Shown: positions 42,895 to 51,257 of the stretch, piece by piece
How positions within the stretch are numbered: the first letter of the stretch is position 1
Layout: each line of letters opens with the position of its first letter
Notes under the pieces: generated by a model
Told to the model about the DNA's origin: nothing
Databases searched by the model: none
Seen by the model: only the letters and a program-made list of their open reading frames with translations
Assembly (NCBI GenBank): GCA_002238415.1
Contig: MPMI01000001.1
Span: forward strand, 1 to 64,000
Direction: 5' to 3'
Source: Desulfurellaceae bacterium bin18
GTDB lineage: Bacteria > Desulfobacterota > Binatia > Bin18
Length of the DNA: 64,000 nt
Made by a program: the position numbers and the translations under genes

Positions 42895-44079
42895 ATGCAG
42901 TTCTTTAACTTTCATCTGATGCCATGGCCGCACGTTCCCGAAGACTTTGACGATACCTCGAAATATCCCTCGGCCTGGGTCACCTTCTCAAACGAACACT
43001 ATGACCCTGCAAAAGGCCGTGACCTCTATAATCGTTATCTTGACGAGCTGGAGTATGCAGAAACGCTCGGTTTTGATGGCGTATGTGTGAACGAGCACCA
43101 TCAAAACACCTATGGCACCATGCCCTCACCCAATATCATCGCCGCGCTGTTGGCGCGGCGTACCAACCGTGTCAAAATTGCCATGGTCGGCAATGGGCTG
43201 CCGCTGCGGGATCATCCCATCCGGGTTGCCGAAGAAATCGCCATGCTGGATGTGGTCAGTGGCGGACGTATTATCTCCGGCTTTGTGCGTGGCATTGGCT
43301 GTGAGTATTATTCGATGGGCGTCAATCCGACCCATTCGCTGGCGCGCTTCCGCGAGGCGCATGATTTGATTATTCGCGCCTGGACCGAGACGGGGCCGTT
43401 TAATTTTGATGGGGAGCACTATCAAGTCCGCTACGTGAACGTCTGGCCCCGCCCGTATCAAAAACCGCACCCGCAAATCTGGATTCCCGGCTTTGGGAGT
43501 AAAGAGACGATGGGCTGGTGTGCTGACCCGGCCCGCAAGTATCCGTATCTGGCCGTGTATATGTCTGACGATCTGGTCAAGATGTATTTTGATCAGTATC
43601 GCGCTGCGGCGGAAGAATCCGGCTACACCCCCTCGCCCTACCAGATGGGTCATTTGCTGCCCATCTATGTGGCGGAAACGGACGAACGCGCCCGAGAAGA
43701 AGCTGCGGAGCATGTGTTGTGGCTCTATCACAGAGGGCTGCGTATCCCGCTCAATATGCTGTTCCCACCGGGCTATGTCACTCACCAATCCATGCGGCAT
43801 ATTCTCAATATTGCGGACGAGCTGGACTATGCGAATATGTCTTTTGACGATTTTAATGCACGTGGCTATTGCGTGGTGGGCCGTGTCGAGACGGTCAAGC
43901 AACGGCTGGTCGAATCAATCGGCAAGCTGGGCTACGGCATTTTACTGTCCCTGCTGCAAATCGGTGATATGCCCCACCACCGGACGATCAAAAATATGGA
44001 ACTCTTTGCCACTGAAGTCATGCCCTATTTGAAAAAAGAGTTTCAGGACATGCCGGAGAAGTGGGCCCGAGCCGCGTAA
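42895..44079 (+). CDS. LLM class flavin-dependent oxidoreductase (fourth)
   Basis: A 394-residue luciferase-like protein, longer than the other three. It carries LGFDGVCVNEHHQNTYGTMPSPN, DHPIRVAEEIAMLDVVSGGRIISGFVRG and a C-terminal SIGKLGYGILLSLLQIGDMPH. The N-terminus (HLMPWPHVPEDFDD) fits LLM subgroups that act on larger substrates. AAAGGAGGATGAG precedes the ATG. It follows the MFS gene after 125 bases. Its substrate is unknown. Confidence 0.87.
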   Translation: MQFFNFHLMPWPHVPEDFDDTSKYPSAWVTFSNEHYDPAKGRDLYNRYLDELEYAETLGFDGVCVNEHHQNTYGTMPSPNIIAALLARRTNRVKIAMVGNGLPLRDHPIRVAEEIAMLDVVSGGRIISGFVRGIGCEYYSMGVNPTHSLARFREAHDLIIRAWTETGPFNFDGEHYQVRYVNVWPRPYQKPHPQIWIPGFGSKETMGWCADPARKYPYLAVYMSDDLVKMYFDQYRAAAEESGYTPSPYQMGHLLPIYVAETDERAREEAAEHVLWLYHRGLRIPLNMLFPPGYVTHQSMRHILNIADELDYANMSFDDFNARGYCVVGRVETVKQRLVESIGKLGYGILLSLLQIGDMPHHRTIKNMELFATEVMPYLKKEFQDMPEKWARAA

Positions 44080-44159
44080 GACAGTCTGGCCGCCCATGCC
44101 ACCTGTGCGCCTGCCTCAGTGTGACGTGTGTTGCTTTTTTCGGAATCCGGCTGCTGCTA

Positions 44160-44765
44160 TCACGAGAAGTTCAATCCGGGGCGGCGTTGCGATTTGCGCC
44201 GCAGCCTGAGTCGGGTCCAGCCTAAGAGCCAGCCAATAAGCAGCACACCGGCCCCGGCGAGAAAGCTCGATATCCTGGAGTTCTGCTGAAGTTGATTCCG
44301 CTCTATTGTAATGGTCTCGAGCTGTGCCTTTTGTTCCGTCGCGGTGCGCTGTGTTTCTTCCCGTGCGACTTGAAGCAGGGTGTTTTCCTCTCGAAGACGA
44401 GCTAACTCTTGATTCTGTCTGGCGACTTGATCCTCAAGAAGCTGCACTCGATGGGCTGTCGGGATTTGCTCGGTCAAATACGCTTTGGCAACATAGCCCT
44501 GGCGGCCGTCAGGCAGGGCGACCAGGGAATAGTCGTCTTCGGTTTCACGGATCAATGTCACCGCATCACCGGTCTTGAGTACGGCCACGATTTTATTGGA
44601 CTGATGCGGTCCGGTTCGCAGCATGAGCTCACGATAGCCACTCACGTATAGATCTTGCGCGTGACAGAAGGCCGGAAAGAGAAGAACGAGAACAATAAGT
44701 ATTGGCAGCTGCCTCACCACTACGTACCCCACCCAAGTCTCCCTATCGATAACTTGCCTGTTCAT
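44160..44765 (-). CDS. SH3-domain protein (TIGR04211-like), membrane-anchored
   Basis: A 201-residue protein: N-terminal hydrophobic signal (LPILIVLVLLFPAFCHA), bacterial SH3 domain (ELMLRTGPHQSNKIVAVLKTGDAVTLIRE to GYVAKAYL), long coiled coil (residues about 105-165) and a C-terminal membrane helix (FLAGAGVLLIGWLLGW) with a basic tail. The plan matches the TIGR04211 family of envelope proteins. I prefer the start at 44765 because it begins just before the signal segment. Its upstream neighbour on the same strand is the inositol monophosphatase-like gene. Confidence 0.8.
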   Translation of the reverse strand: MNRQVIDRETWVGYVVVRQLPILIVLVLLFPAFCHAQDLYVSGYRELMLRTGPHQSNKIVAVLKTGDAVTLIRETEDDYSLVALPDGRQGYVAKAYLTEQIPTAHRVQLLEDQVARQNQELARLREENTLLQVAREETQRTATEQKAQLETITIERNQLQQNSRISSFLAGAGVLLIGWLLGWTRLRLRRKSQRRPGLNFS

Positions 44766-44821
44766 TGAGTACAACCCCACGCCTGTGTCGTGCCCGCTGC
44801 TACCCTCAGAATAGAACGACT

Positions 44822-45613
44822 TCAAGACGGGCTGCCTGGGAGTTGCCCGAGAACGTCCAGCATCGCTCCATGCAGATGGCCATTTGAGGCCAGGGTTTGT
44901 TCGCCATGTAGATCGAACGTGTGGCCGGAGAAATCGCTGGTCCGCCCCCCTGCCTCCTCTACAATCAGCGAGCCTGCGGCAATATCCCACGGATGAAGGC
45001 GCCATTCCCAAAAGGCATCGGCTCGACCACAGGCCACATAGCACAGGTCCAGCGCGGCTGACCCACTCCGTCTGACTCCATGGGTGCGCAGCATAAAGGC
45101 TTCATAGTACCGCAGATAAAAAGCGCTATAGCTGCGGCGGTCGTAGGGGAATCCGGTCAGCAGCAGACTCTGATCCAACTGGGAGGCTGTGGAGACACGA
45201 ATGGGATTGCCATTGAGTTGCGCGCCCCCTCCGCGCCGTGCGCTAAAGGTCTCGTTCCGCACGGGGTCATGCACAACGCCGACGATGGCTGTGGATTCAT
45301 GGGTGAGGGCCAGAGAGACGGCAAAGTGCGGGTAGGTATGCGCGAAGTTTGTTGTGCCGTCCAAGGGATCAATATACCAGCAATATGGGCTCTGAGGACC
45401 AGATTGAGCCGACTCTTCGGCGATAATGGTGTGGGTGGGGAAGTGGATGCGGAGCTGCTCAGTAATCAAGCGATCGGCCGCTTTGTCCACATTCGTGACT
45501 AAATCGACCATATCCGTTTTCACACTGATCTGTTTTGTCGCAAACCGGTTTTCCTGGAGAAACTCTCCAGCCTGCCGCGCAATAGCCTGCGCAACCTCTT
45601 GGGCGGCTGCCAT
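44822..45613 (-). CDS. Inositol monophosphatase family phosphatase
   Basis: About 263 residues from ATG 45613 (a GTG at 45625 is also possible). Metal-binding motifs are EESAQ, DPLDGTTNFAHTYPHFAVSLA and WDIAAGSLIVEEAGG, typical of SuhB/IMPase family enzymes, which hydrolyse inositol phosphates, NADP or related monophosphates with Mg. It stands divergent from ispE. It is called a family member rather than SuhB itself. Confidence 0.87.
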   Translation of the reverse strand: MAAAQEVAQAIARQAGEFLQENRFATKQISVKTDMVDLVTNVDKAADRLITEQLRIHFPTHTIIAEESAQSGPQSPYCWYIDPLDGTTNFAHTYPHFAVSLALTHESTAIVGVVHDPVRNETFSARRGGGAQLNGNPIRVSTASQLDQSLLLTGFPYDRRSYSAFYLRYYEAFMLRTHGVRRSGSAALDLCYVACGRADAFWEWRLHPWDIAAGSLIVEEAGGRTSDFSGHTFDLHGEQTLASNGHLHGAMLDVLGQLPGSPS

Positions 45614-45690
45614 GATGTCGTGCACATTGGTATTGTGGCAAGTAGAGCGCTAGTCTGCAAGGTATGAGGGGAAGCCACAAAGGAAAAACC

Positions 45691-46584
45691 ATGCGTGTTC
45701 TTGCTCCCGCAAAGGTCAATCTTTTTCTACGCATTATTGGCCAACGGCCCGATGGCTACCATTTGCTCGACTCCCTGATGGCCCCCGTCAGCCTGTATGA
45801 CGAGATTGAAATTGTAACAGACAGGACGGTGGGTACGGAGCCACACATCTCTGTGCAGTGTAACGATCCAACAATTCTTACCGACCAGTCAAATCTCGCC
45901 TATCGAGCGGCGGCCTTACTCTGTCAGGAAGCCGGCATCGGTGCGCATATCACCATTACTTTGCAAAAGAATATTCCTGCTGGTGCGGGGCTAGGCGGCG
46001 GGAGCAGCGATGCTGCGGCCGTGCTCAAGGCGCTCAACCAAGCATTTTCCCTTGGACTGAACACTGACCATTTATGTCGGCTGGCCGCCCAGCTTGGTGC
46101 AGATATTCCTTTTTTTATTCCATGCCAGCTGGCTCGGGTGGGCGGGATTGGGGAAATTTTAACGCTACTTCCAGTTCTTCCACAACGCTGGCTCGTCATT
46201 GTGGCCCCGACTTTTCCTGTTTCAACTCCGTGGGCGTATCAACGTTTTGATGCGCTTCAGCTGGACTCGCCGGAGCCGCAACTCCATGCAATCGACCGGA
46301 CTTCGCCACTTGCCCCGAAGCAATGGCCGGATGCTGCCCTTTTCGTTAATGACCTTGAACAGGCTGTCCTGCCGGAGTATCCCCTGATTGCGGCCAGAAA
46401 AAAGCAACTCACCGCCCTTGGTGCGGAAGTGGCCTTGATGTCTGGGAGTGGCTCCGCCGTCTTTGGCATCTTTATGACGCAGCAGGCCGCCACGCACGCT
46501 GCGACCACTTTGGCTGGCTCGGAAAACGTCTTTGTTGTGACGCTGTTGGAGCAGGCTGCCGCTCAGCTAACGGTTGATCCATAA
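45691..46584 (+). CDS. ispE: 4-diphosphocytidyl-2-C-methyl-D-erythritol kinase
   Basis: A 297-residue GHMP kinase. PAKVNLFLRIIGQRPDGYHLLDSLM and the ATP loop NIPAGAGLGGGSSDAAAVLKALN identify IspE of the MEP isoprenoid pathway, which phosphorylates CDP-methylerythritol. The C-terminal MSGSGSAVFGIF is also conserved. The start at 45691 follows AAAGGAAAAACC and begins at MRVLAPAKVN. It leads the housekeeping block with tRNA-Gln and prs, the usual order in deltaproteobacteria. Confidence 0.95.
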   Translation: MRVLAPAKVNLFLRIIGQRPDGYHLLDSLMAPVSLYDEIEIVTDRTVGTEPHISVQCNDPTILTDQSNLAYRAAALLCQEAGIGAHITITLQKNIPAGAGLGGGSSDAAAVLKALNQAFSLGLNTDHLCRLAAQLGADIPFFIPCQLARVGGIGEILTLLPVLPQRWLVIVAPTFPVSTPWAYQRFDALQLDSPEPQLHAIDRTSPLAPKQWPDAALFVNDLEQAVLPEYPLIAARKKQLTALGAEVALMSGSGSAVFGIFMTQQAATHAATTLAGSENVFVVTLLEQAAAQLTVDP

Positions 46585-46800
46585 CCGCAGGAGCAGGTAG
46601 ACTTCTCTCGCGAAAGATGCTAATGGCTATGGCCTCAAGAAAACCCGGCAGATTCTATAATCTGTTGATTTCATTAAACAATCGGATCATTCGGAAGCTT
46701 GTCCAACACGGTCAGCAGCCAGAGTGTGGAATATCGACGTTCGAGAAGATAAAGAGAAGCTGAGCGGCCGAGCGCAATACGACTGTCACTGCCATCCTGT

Positions 46801-46874
46801 TGGGGAGTCGCCAAGTCCGGCAAGGCACCGGGTTTTGGTCCCGGCATTCGCAGGTTCGAATCCTGCCTCCCCAG
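46801..46874 (+). tRNA. tRNA-Gln (anticodon TTG)
   Basis: A 74-nt cloverleaf. Acceptor TGGGGAG pairs with CTCCCCA, discriminator G. The anticodon stem CCGGG/CCCGG encloses TTTTGGT, giving anticodon TTG for Gln. The T arm is GCAGG-TTCGAAT-CCTGC. CCA is not encoded. A TATAAT at 46656-46661 is a possible upstream promoter -10. Confidence 0.95.
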
Positions 46875-46902
46875 CTCCCTCTCTTCCGGGCAGGAGCAGA
46901 AA

Positions 46903-47910
46903 ATGGTACCGCTAACCACCCCCATCCATGCGAGACACTCTACCGTGCTAAAAATATTTTCCGGGAATTCAAATCGTCCGCTTGCGCAAGAAATATGCGC
47001 CTATTTGGGAACATCGCTCGGCGCGGCCGACATCCGCACGTTCAGCGATGGCGAGATTGCGGTTGAGATCACCGAGAATGTGCGGGGCGGGGATATCTTT
47101 GTTGTCCAGTCCATCTGCACGCCAGGAAACGATAACCTGATGGAACTCCTGCTGATGATCGACGCCTTTAAGCGGGCGTCCGCGAACCGCATCACGGCAG
47201 TGATTCCGTACTATGGCTACGCCCGTCAGGATCGGAAGGTTGCGCCGCGGGTTCCGATTAGTGCCAAACTGGTGGCTGACCTGTTGACCACGGCGGGAGC
47301 CTCGCGGGTGCTCACGGCCGAGCTTCATGCCGGACAAATCCAGGGATTTTTCAATATTCCTGTGGACAATCTTTTTTCCGCCCCGGTGCTGTTGCCGTAT
47401 TTACGCTCCCGCATTGGCAGCGAACCCGTGAGCGTCGTGTCGCCGGATGCCGGGGGGGTGGAGCGCGCCCGTGCATTTGCGAAGCGTATGGGAGCCTCAC
47501 TCGCTATTATTGATAAGCGCCGCGCGCAGGAGGATGAAAGCGAGATTGTGGGGAAGGCGAATCGTGATGTGATTGAGATGAATGTGATCGGTGACGTGGA
47601 CGGCCGTATCGCTATTCTCGTTGATGATATGGTGGACACAGCCGGAACGTTGACGACCGCGGCAAAAGGGCTTCAAGATGCGGGGGCTCAAGCAGTGATT
47701 GCCTGCTGCACGCATGCCGTGCTGTCTGGCCCAGCTATAGAGCGGGTGCGGTCTTCTACTCTCGAAGAGTTGGTTGTCACCAATTCCATACCCATTAGGC
47801 CAGAGGCGCAGGAGACCGGAAAAGTCCGGGTCCTCTCCCTTGCTACCCTGATCGGAGAGTCCATCCGCCGGATTCACAATGAAGAATCCATTAGCTCCTT
47901 ATTCGTATAA
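46903..47910 (+). CDS. prs: Ribose-phosphate pyrophosphokinase
   Basis: A 335-residue PRPP synthase. [20 protein letters not shown] near the start, [21 protein letters not shown], and the PRPP loop [20 protein letters not shown] are diagnostic. It makes PRPP from ribose 5-phosphate and ATP for nucleotides, His, Trp and NAD. AGGAGC lies about seven bases before the ATG. The N-terminal extension of about 15 residues before KIFSG is longer than usual. Confidence 0.96.
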   Translation: MVPLTTPIHARHSTVLKIFSGNSNRPLAQEICAYLGTSLGAADIRTFSDGEIAVEITENVRGGDIFVVQSICTPGNDNLMELLLMIDAFKRASANRITAVIPYYGYARQDRKVAPRVPISAKLVADLLTTAGASRVLTAELHAGQIQGFFNIPVDNLFSAPVLLPYLRSRIGSEPVSVVSPDAGGVERARAFAKRMGASLAIIDKRRAQEDESEIVGKANRDVIEMNVIGDVDGRIAILVDDMVDTAGTLTTAAKGLQDAGAQAVIACCTHAVLSGPAIERVRSSTLEELVVTNSIPIRPEAQETGKVRVLSLATLIGESIRRIHNEESISSLFV

Positions 47911-47934
47911 GCCGTTGGATAGAGAAGGGAAACC

Positions 47935-48582
47935 ATGGAAACCATCAAACTGAGTGTGGAACAGCGACAAGAAAAAGGCAAAGGAGAAATGGGCCGGCTC
48001 CGACGGAGCGGGAGAGTTCCCGGAGTCTTTTACGGTCCGGGAAAAAATTCCGTTTCCGTTTGCGTCAATACACGAGAATTCCAATATAAGGTCGAAAGCT
48101 TAGAGGGGTCTCATCTGATTGAATTTCTCTCGCCGACAACAGACCTCAATGGAAAAATTGCACTCCTCAAGGATGTTCAGCATCACCCGGTGACCACGGA
48201 ACCGCTGCACATCGATTTTTATGAGATTGATGTGCAGGTGCCGATTCAGGTCGGGGTTCCCGTCCATCTCGTTGGCAAAGCGGAGGGCGTGACTGCCGGT
48301 GGAGTCTTACACTACTTCCGCCGTGAAATCATGGTGGAATGCCTCCCGCTTGATATCCCCGAGAGTGTTGAGATCGACGTGACGTCTCTTGGGATCAACG
48401 ACGCTGTCCAGGTCGAAGATCTGAAATTACCGTCCGGCGTCTCAGCGCTTGAGGACGCTCAACTCATGCTTGCCTCTGTCACCGCTCCAACTGTGGAGGA
48501 AGAGACGGAGGAAGAAGAAGGAGCCGACGAAGCTTTAGCCGAGGATGGAGAAGCTCCGAGTGGGGAGACCCCGAGCGAGTGA
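47935..48582 (+). CDS. rplY: 50S ribosomal protein L25 (CTC type)
   Basis: A 215-residue L25/TL5 protein with the general-stress CTC C-terminal domain. The N-terminal RLRRSGRVPGVFYGPGKNSVSV and KDVQHHPVTTEPLHIDFYEID bind 5S rRNA. An acidic Glu-rich tail (residues about 182-215) ends the protein. It follows prs by 24 bases and precedes pth. Confidence 0.95.
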   Translation: METIKLSVEQRQEKGKGEMGRLRRSGRVPGVFYGPGKNSVSVCVNTREFQYKVESLEGSHLIEFLSPTTDLNGKIALLKDVQHHPVTTEPLHIDFYEIDVQVPIQVGVPVHLVGKAEGVTAGGVLHYFRREIMVECLPLDIPESVEIDVTSLGINDAVQVEDLKLPSGVSALEDAQLMLASVTAPTVEEETEEEEGADEALAEDGEAPSGETPSE

Positions 48583-48636
48583 TGGGGGGCTGTGTTGCCA
48601 CAGATGCGATGCATGTGGCACTCCTCGTATGGGCTG

Positions 48637-49239
48637 ATGTTTGCGATCATTGGGCTCGGAAACCCCGGTCGGGACTACGAAAAAACCCGTCACAATATCG
48701 GCTTTTGGGTCATTGATATCTTAGCGAAACGCTGGGGGACCCGTCTGTCTCAGTCGGTCTGCTCCTCCCGAATGGCCTGGACACGCCGGAACGGGGAAAA
48801 GATCGGCCTTATTCAGCCGCAGACCTTTATGAATCACAGTGGGCAAGCTGTTGTGTGCATGTGCGCGCAATATCAATTGCGTCCAACGGATTGTATTGTC
48901 GTGCATGATGATGTAGACATTTCGCTCGGCCACCTGCGTATGAAACGGACTGGTGGTTCAGGCGGACATCGCGGCCTCGCCTCGATTATTACTGCTCTGG
49001 ACAGCCCGGACTTTATCCGCGTAAAGGTTGGTATTGGTCGTCCTGCTGCCGGGCTTGATACTGCCGACTTTGTGCTTCAGCCCTTTACTCAAGAGGAAGA
49101 AGCCTTTATTCTCCCGGCGGCACAACGCGCAGCGAGTGTGGTTGAGTTCATCCTTACAGATGGGCTTGAGCATGCTATGGCGGTGTGGAACGGCGCGGCT
49201 TCTGTCACGCTGGCACACCCGGCGCAGGAGGAATGCTGA
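48637..49239 (+). CDS. pth: Peptidyl-tRNA hydrolase
   Basis: A 200-residue Pth starting MFAIIGLGNPGRDYEKTRHNIGFWV, with the catalytic His in the RHNIGF loop; FMNHSGQAV and HDDVDISLGHLRMKRTGGSGGHRGL are also conserved. It releases tRNA from peptidyl-tRNA. An in-frame start 15 codons upstream is less likely, since family proteins begin close to the GLGNPG motif. No strong ribosome site is seen at 48637. Confidence 0.93.
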   Translation: MFAIIGLGNPGRDYEKTRHNIGFWVIDILAKRWGTRLSQSVCSSRMAWTRRNGEKIGLIQPQTFMNHSGQAVVCMCAQYQLRPTDCIVVHDDVDISLGHLRMKRTGGSGGHRGLASIITALDSPDFIRVKVGIGRPAAGLDTADFVLQPFTQEEEAFILPAAQRAASVVEFILTDGLEHAMAVWNGAASVTLAHPAQEEC

Positions 49240-49307
49240 AAAATCTCGCCGTAGCCGCGCAGTGCGAGAGGTAGACGAAGATTCAGAGATACCCATCGGA
49301 GGAGTTC

Positions 49308-49829
49308 ATGCCGATTTACGAGACAGTATGCATTCTCCACCCGGAACTATCTGAGGCACGGGTGAAGGATGTGATTGAAGGGATGCAAAAGACTCTGGAG
49401 CAGGGCCAGGCCAGCCTGTTGCAGGTTGAAGAGTGGGGGCTGCGGAATTTGGCCTACGACATTCAAAAGCAGAGGCGCGGCTACTACGTGCGTTTAGAAT
49501 ATGATTCTCCTCCTCAAACGGTCAAGGATTTTGAGCGTGGCTTACGGCTGAGTGAAGACGCCATGCGCTTTCTATCCGTCGCGCGCTCCGCTCCCTCGGA
49601 CGGCCAATCTCCCATTCCTCCGGGTGGCTTAACCGACCGCTCTGCGAGTCATCCACCTGGGGCGCACACGGAGCCCAGGCCGGCGGAGGACCCGCCCGCC
49701 CCGAGTGCTCCCACAGAAAATGCAGAATCGGCGGAGCCCGAAGTGCAAGCGGAGGCTCCAGCCGAGTCGGAAAGCACTGAGACGGCTGAGGCGCAGACTG
49801 ATGCGGAGGGAGAGACGAGCGAGGGGTGA
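49308..49829 (+). CDS. rpsF: 30S ribosomal protein S6 with acidic C-terminal extension
   Basis: The first about 95 residues are S6: MPIYETVCILHPELSEARVK, EWGLRNLAYDIQKQRRGYYVRLEY and LRLSEDAMRFLSV. Residues about 100-173 are a Pro/Glu/Ala-rich, probably disordered, acidic tail, far longer than in most bacteria. CGGAGGAG precedes the ATG. It is first in the rpsF-ssb-rpsR-rplI run. Confidence 0.94.
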   Translation: MPIYETVCILHPELSEARVKDVIEGMQKTLEQGQASLLQVEEWGLRNLAYDIQKQRRGYYVRLEYDSPPQTVKDFERGLRLSEDAMRFLSVARSAPSDGQSPIPPGGLTDRSASHPPGAHTEPRPAEDPPAPSAPTENAESAEPEVQAEAPAESESTETAEAQTDAEGETSEG

Positions 49830-49838
49830 GTTGCTTGA

Positions 49839-50153
49839 GTGAGGCAAGGCTATAATAAGGTTATTTTTGCCGGACGGATCGAGAGCAGTCCGGAACTACG
49901 GCGTACGCCACAGGGCGTGGCCATTGGAGCGTTTTCTCTATGTGTGCCGAAAAGTCGAGCGAAAGAAGATGATTTACTCGTTGACGTGGTTGCCTTTCGG
50001 GGACTTGCAGAGGAGTACTGTCCGCTGTTGACAGTTGGGCGAACCGTCTTGGTGGAAGGGGTGCTTGCGCCGTATCGGTGGCATAAGGTGAAAGGTACAA
50101 GACAAAGAGCGTATGAGGTCCACGCGACAACGATTCGCATTCTCGAGGAATAG
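49839..50153 (+). CDS. Short single-stranded DNA-binding protein (SSB/PriB-like)
   Basis: A 104-residue OB-fold protein starting at [35 protein letters not shown] is the SSB signature, and [13 protein letters not shown] closes the fold. It ends right after the OB domain with no disordered linker or acidic DDDIPF-type tip, so it cannot recruit SSB partners in the normal way. It lies where E. coli has priB (also 104 residues). A second, full-length SSB elsewhere is likely. Confidence 0.85.
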   Translation: MRQGYNKVIFAGRIESSPELRRTPQGVAIGAFSLCVPKSRAKEDDLLVDVVAFRGLAEEYCPLLTVGRTVLVEGVLAPYRWHKVKGTRQRAYEVHATTIRILEE

Positions 50154-50197
50154 CGCATAAGCTGATCACGAGCGAAAGAAGAGTAGAGGGAAAAGCT

Positions 50198-50473
50198 ATG
50201 GCAAGACCACCCAGGGGGGGATTTCACCGACGAGGCGGCGATGACCGATACCCGCGACGCATGCGGCGTAAAGTCTGCCGTTTCTGTGTCGATAAGCGGG
50301 ACTCCATTGACTACAAAGAGACTGGCGTCCTCAAGGATTTTGTCACTGAACGTGGAAAAATCATCCCAAGTCGTATCACCGGTACCTGTGTATGGCATCA
50401 GCGGAAATTGACCTTGGCGATTAAACAGGCACGTGCGATCGCCTTACTCCCGTACGTGTCGGCACAGGTATAG
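50198..50473 (+). CDS. rpsR: 30S ribosomal protein S18
   Basis: A 91-residue S18 with the typical [24 protein letters not shown] and [34 protein letters not shown]. Conserved order with rpsF and rplI. Several Cys residues suggest a zinc-type S18. The extreme N-terminus is basic and Gly/Arg-rich. Confidence 0.96.
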   Translation: MARPPRGGFHRRGGDDRYPRRMRRKVCRFCVDKRDSIDYKETGVLKDFVTERGKIIPSRITGTCVWHQRKLTLAIKQARAIALLPYVSAQV

Positions 50474-50540
50474 GGGGGTATGCCTCAGGTCTGCTGTTTA
50501 GTTGCGTTTTCGCCTATGCTCCCATACAGTGAGGGCTCAT

Positions 50541-50993
50541 ATGGAAATTATCTTACAAGAAGATGTCGAGAACCTGGGAGAAATTGGTGACCTCGTCAAA
50601 GTCAAAGACGGATACGCCCGGAACTATTTGCTCCCGCGCGGCCTTGCGCTGACGGCCAGCCGCCGCAACGTGCGCGTCTTAGAGCACCGGAAACGTCTGG
50701 CTGCAAGGAAAAGAGAACGCGCGCAGCAGAACGCCAACGCTGTCCGCGACCGGCTGTCCGGCCTTACCCTGTCCATCACGGCTCGGGCCGGAGAAGAAGA
50801 CAAGCTCTTTGGCTCCGTGACGAATATCGATATTGAAAAGGCGCTTCAGGCCCAAAACGTGACCATAGACCGACGGAAAATTATCCTTGCTGAGCCCATT
50901 AAACAGTTGGGCACCTATACCGTACCGATTCGTCTCAGCAGAGACGTTGAAGCGAGTGTCAGCGTTCAGGTCCGTCCGGAAAGTGCGGCGTAG
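50541..50993 (+). CDS. rplI: 50S ribosomal protein L9
   Basis: A 150-residue L9: MEIILQEDVENLGEIGDLVKVKDGYARNYLLPRGLAL, a central helix (VRVLEHRKRLAARKRERAQQNANAV) and a C-terminal domain with EEDKLFGSVTNIDIEKAL. The start at 50541 is the family start; upstream in-frame codons are not plausible. Confidence 0.96.
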   Translation: MEIILQEDVENLGEIGDLVKVKDGYARNYLLPRGLALTASRRNVRVLEHRKRLAARKRERAQQNANAVRDRLSGLTLSITARAGEEDKLFGSVTNIDIEKALQAQNVTIDRRKIILAEPIKQLGTYTVPIRLSRDVEASVSVQVRPESAA

Positions 50994-51001
50994 CCATTTT
51001 C

Positions 51002-51030
51002 TTGACACGCCATAGGAAAATTGGTACGCA
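51002..51030 (+). promoter_or_regulatory. Possible promoter of tRNA-Val
   Basis: TTGACA (51002-51007), a 17-base spacer and TACGCA (51025-51030) lie 33 bases before the tRNA. The -35 is perfect and the -10 is weak. Confidence 0.4.
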
Positions 51031-51062
51031 CCAAGCCACTATCGAACAGCGGAGCGACCTGC

Positions 51063-51134
51063 AGGCACGTAGCTCAGTGGGAGAGCACTTCCTTGACGCG
51101 GAAGGGGTCGGCGGTTCAATCCCGCCCGTGCCTA
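51063..51134 (+). tRNA. tRNA-Val (anticodon GAC)
   Basis: A 72-nt cloverleaf. Acceptor AGGCACG pairs with CGTGCCT, discriminator A. The anticodon stem CTTCC/GGAAG encloses TTGACGC, giving anticodon GAC for Val. The T arm is GGCGG-TTCAATC-CCGCC. CCA is not encoded. Confidence 0.95.
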
Positions 51135-51197
51135 TGTCCTAGACCATATGTACAACTCAGGGCCTATACCTCATCTTATGACAACGAAGTAAAGCGA

Positions 51198-51257
51198 CCC
51201 CTCTGATGCGTGAATAGAGGGGAAAGAGGCATCGAAGATGGATGATGCCTCTTTTCT
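51198..51257 (+). promoter_or_regulatory. Double hairpin, terminator or attenuator at the thrS start
   Basis: Hairpin 1 has CCCCTCT (51198-51204) with AGAGGGG (51216-51222). Hairpin 2 has a perfect 11-bp stem, AAAGAGGCATC (51223-51233) with GATGCCTCTTT (51244-51254), followed by TTTTC. The thrS ATG (51238) lies in the loop of hairpin 2, and its AGAGG ribosome site is in the left arm. It could terminate the tRNA-Val transcript or regulate thrS. Confidence 0.75.
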
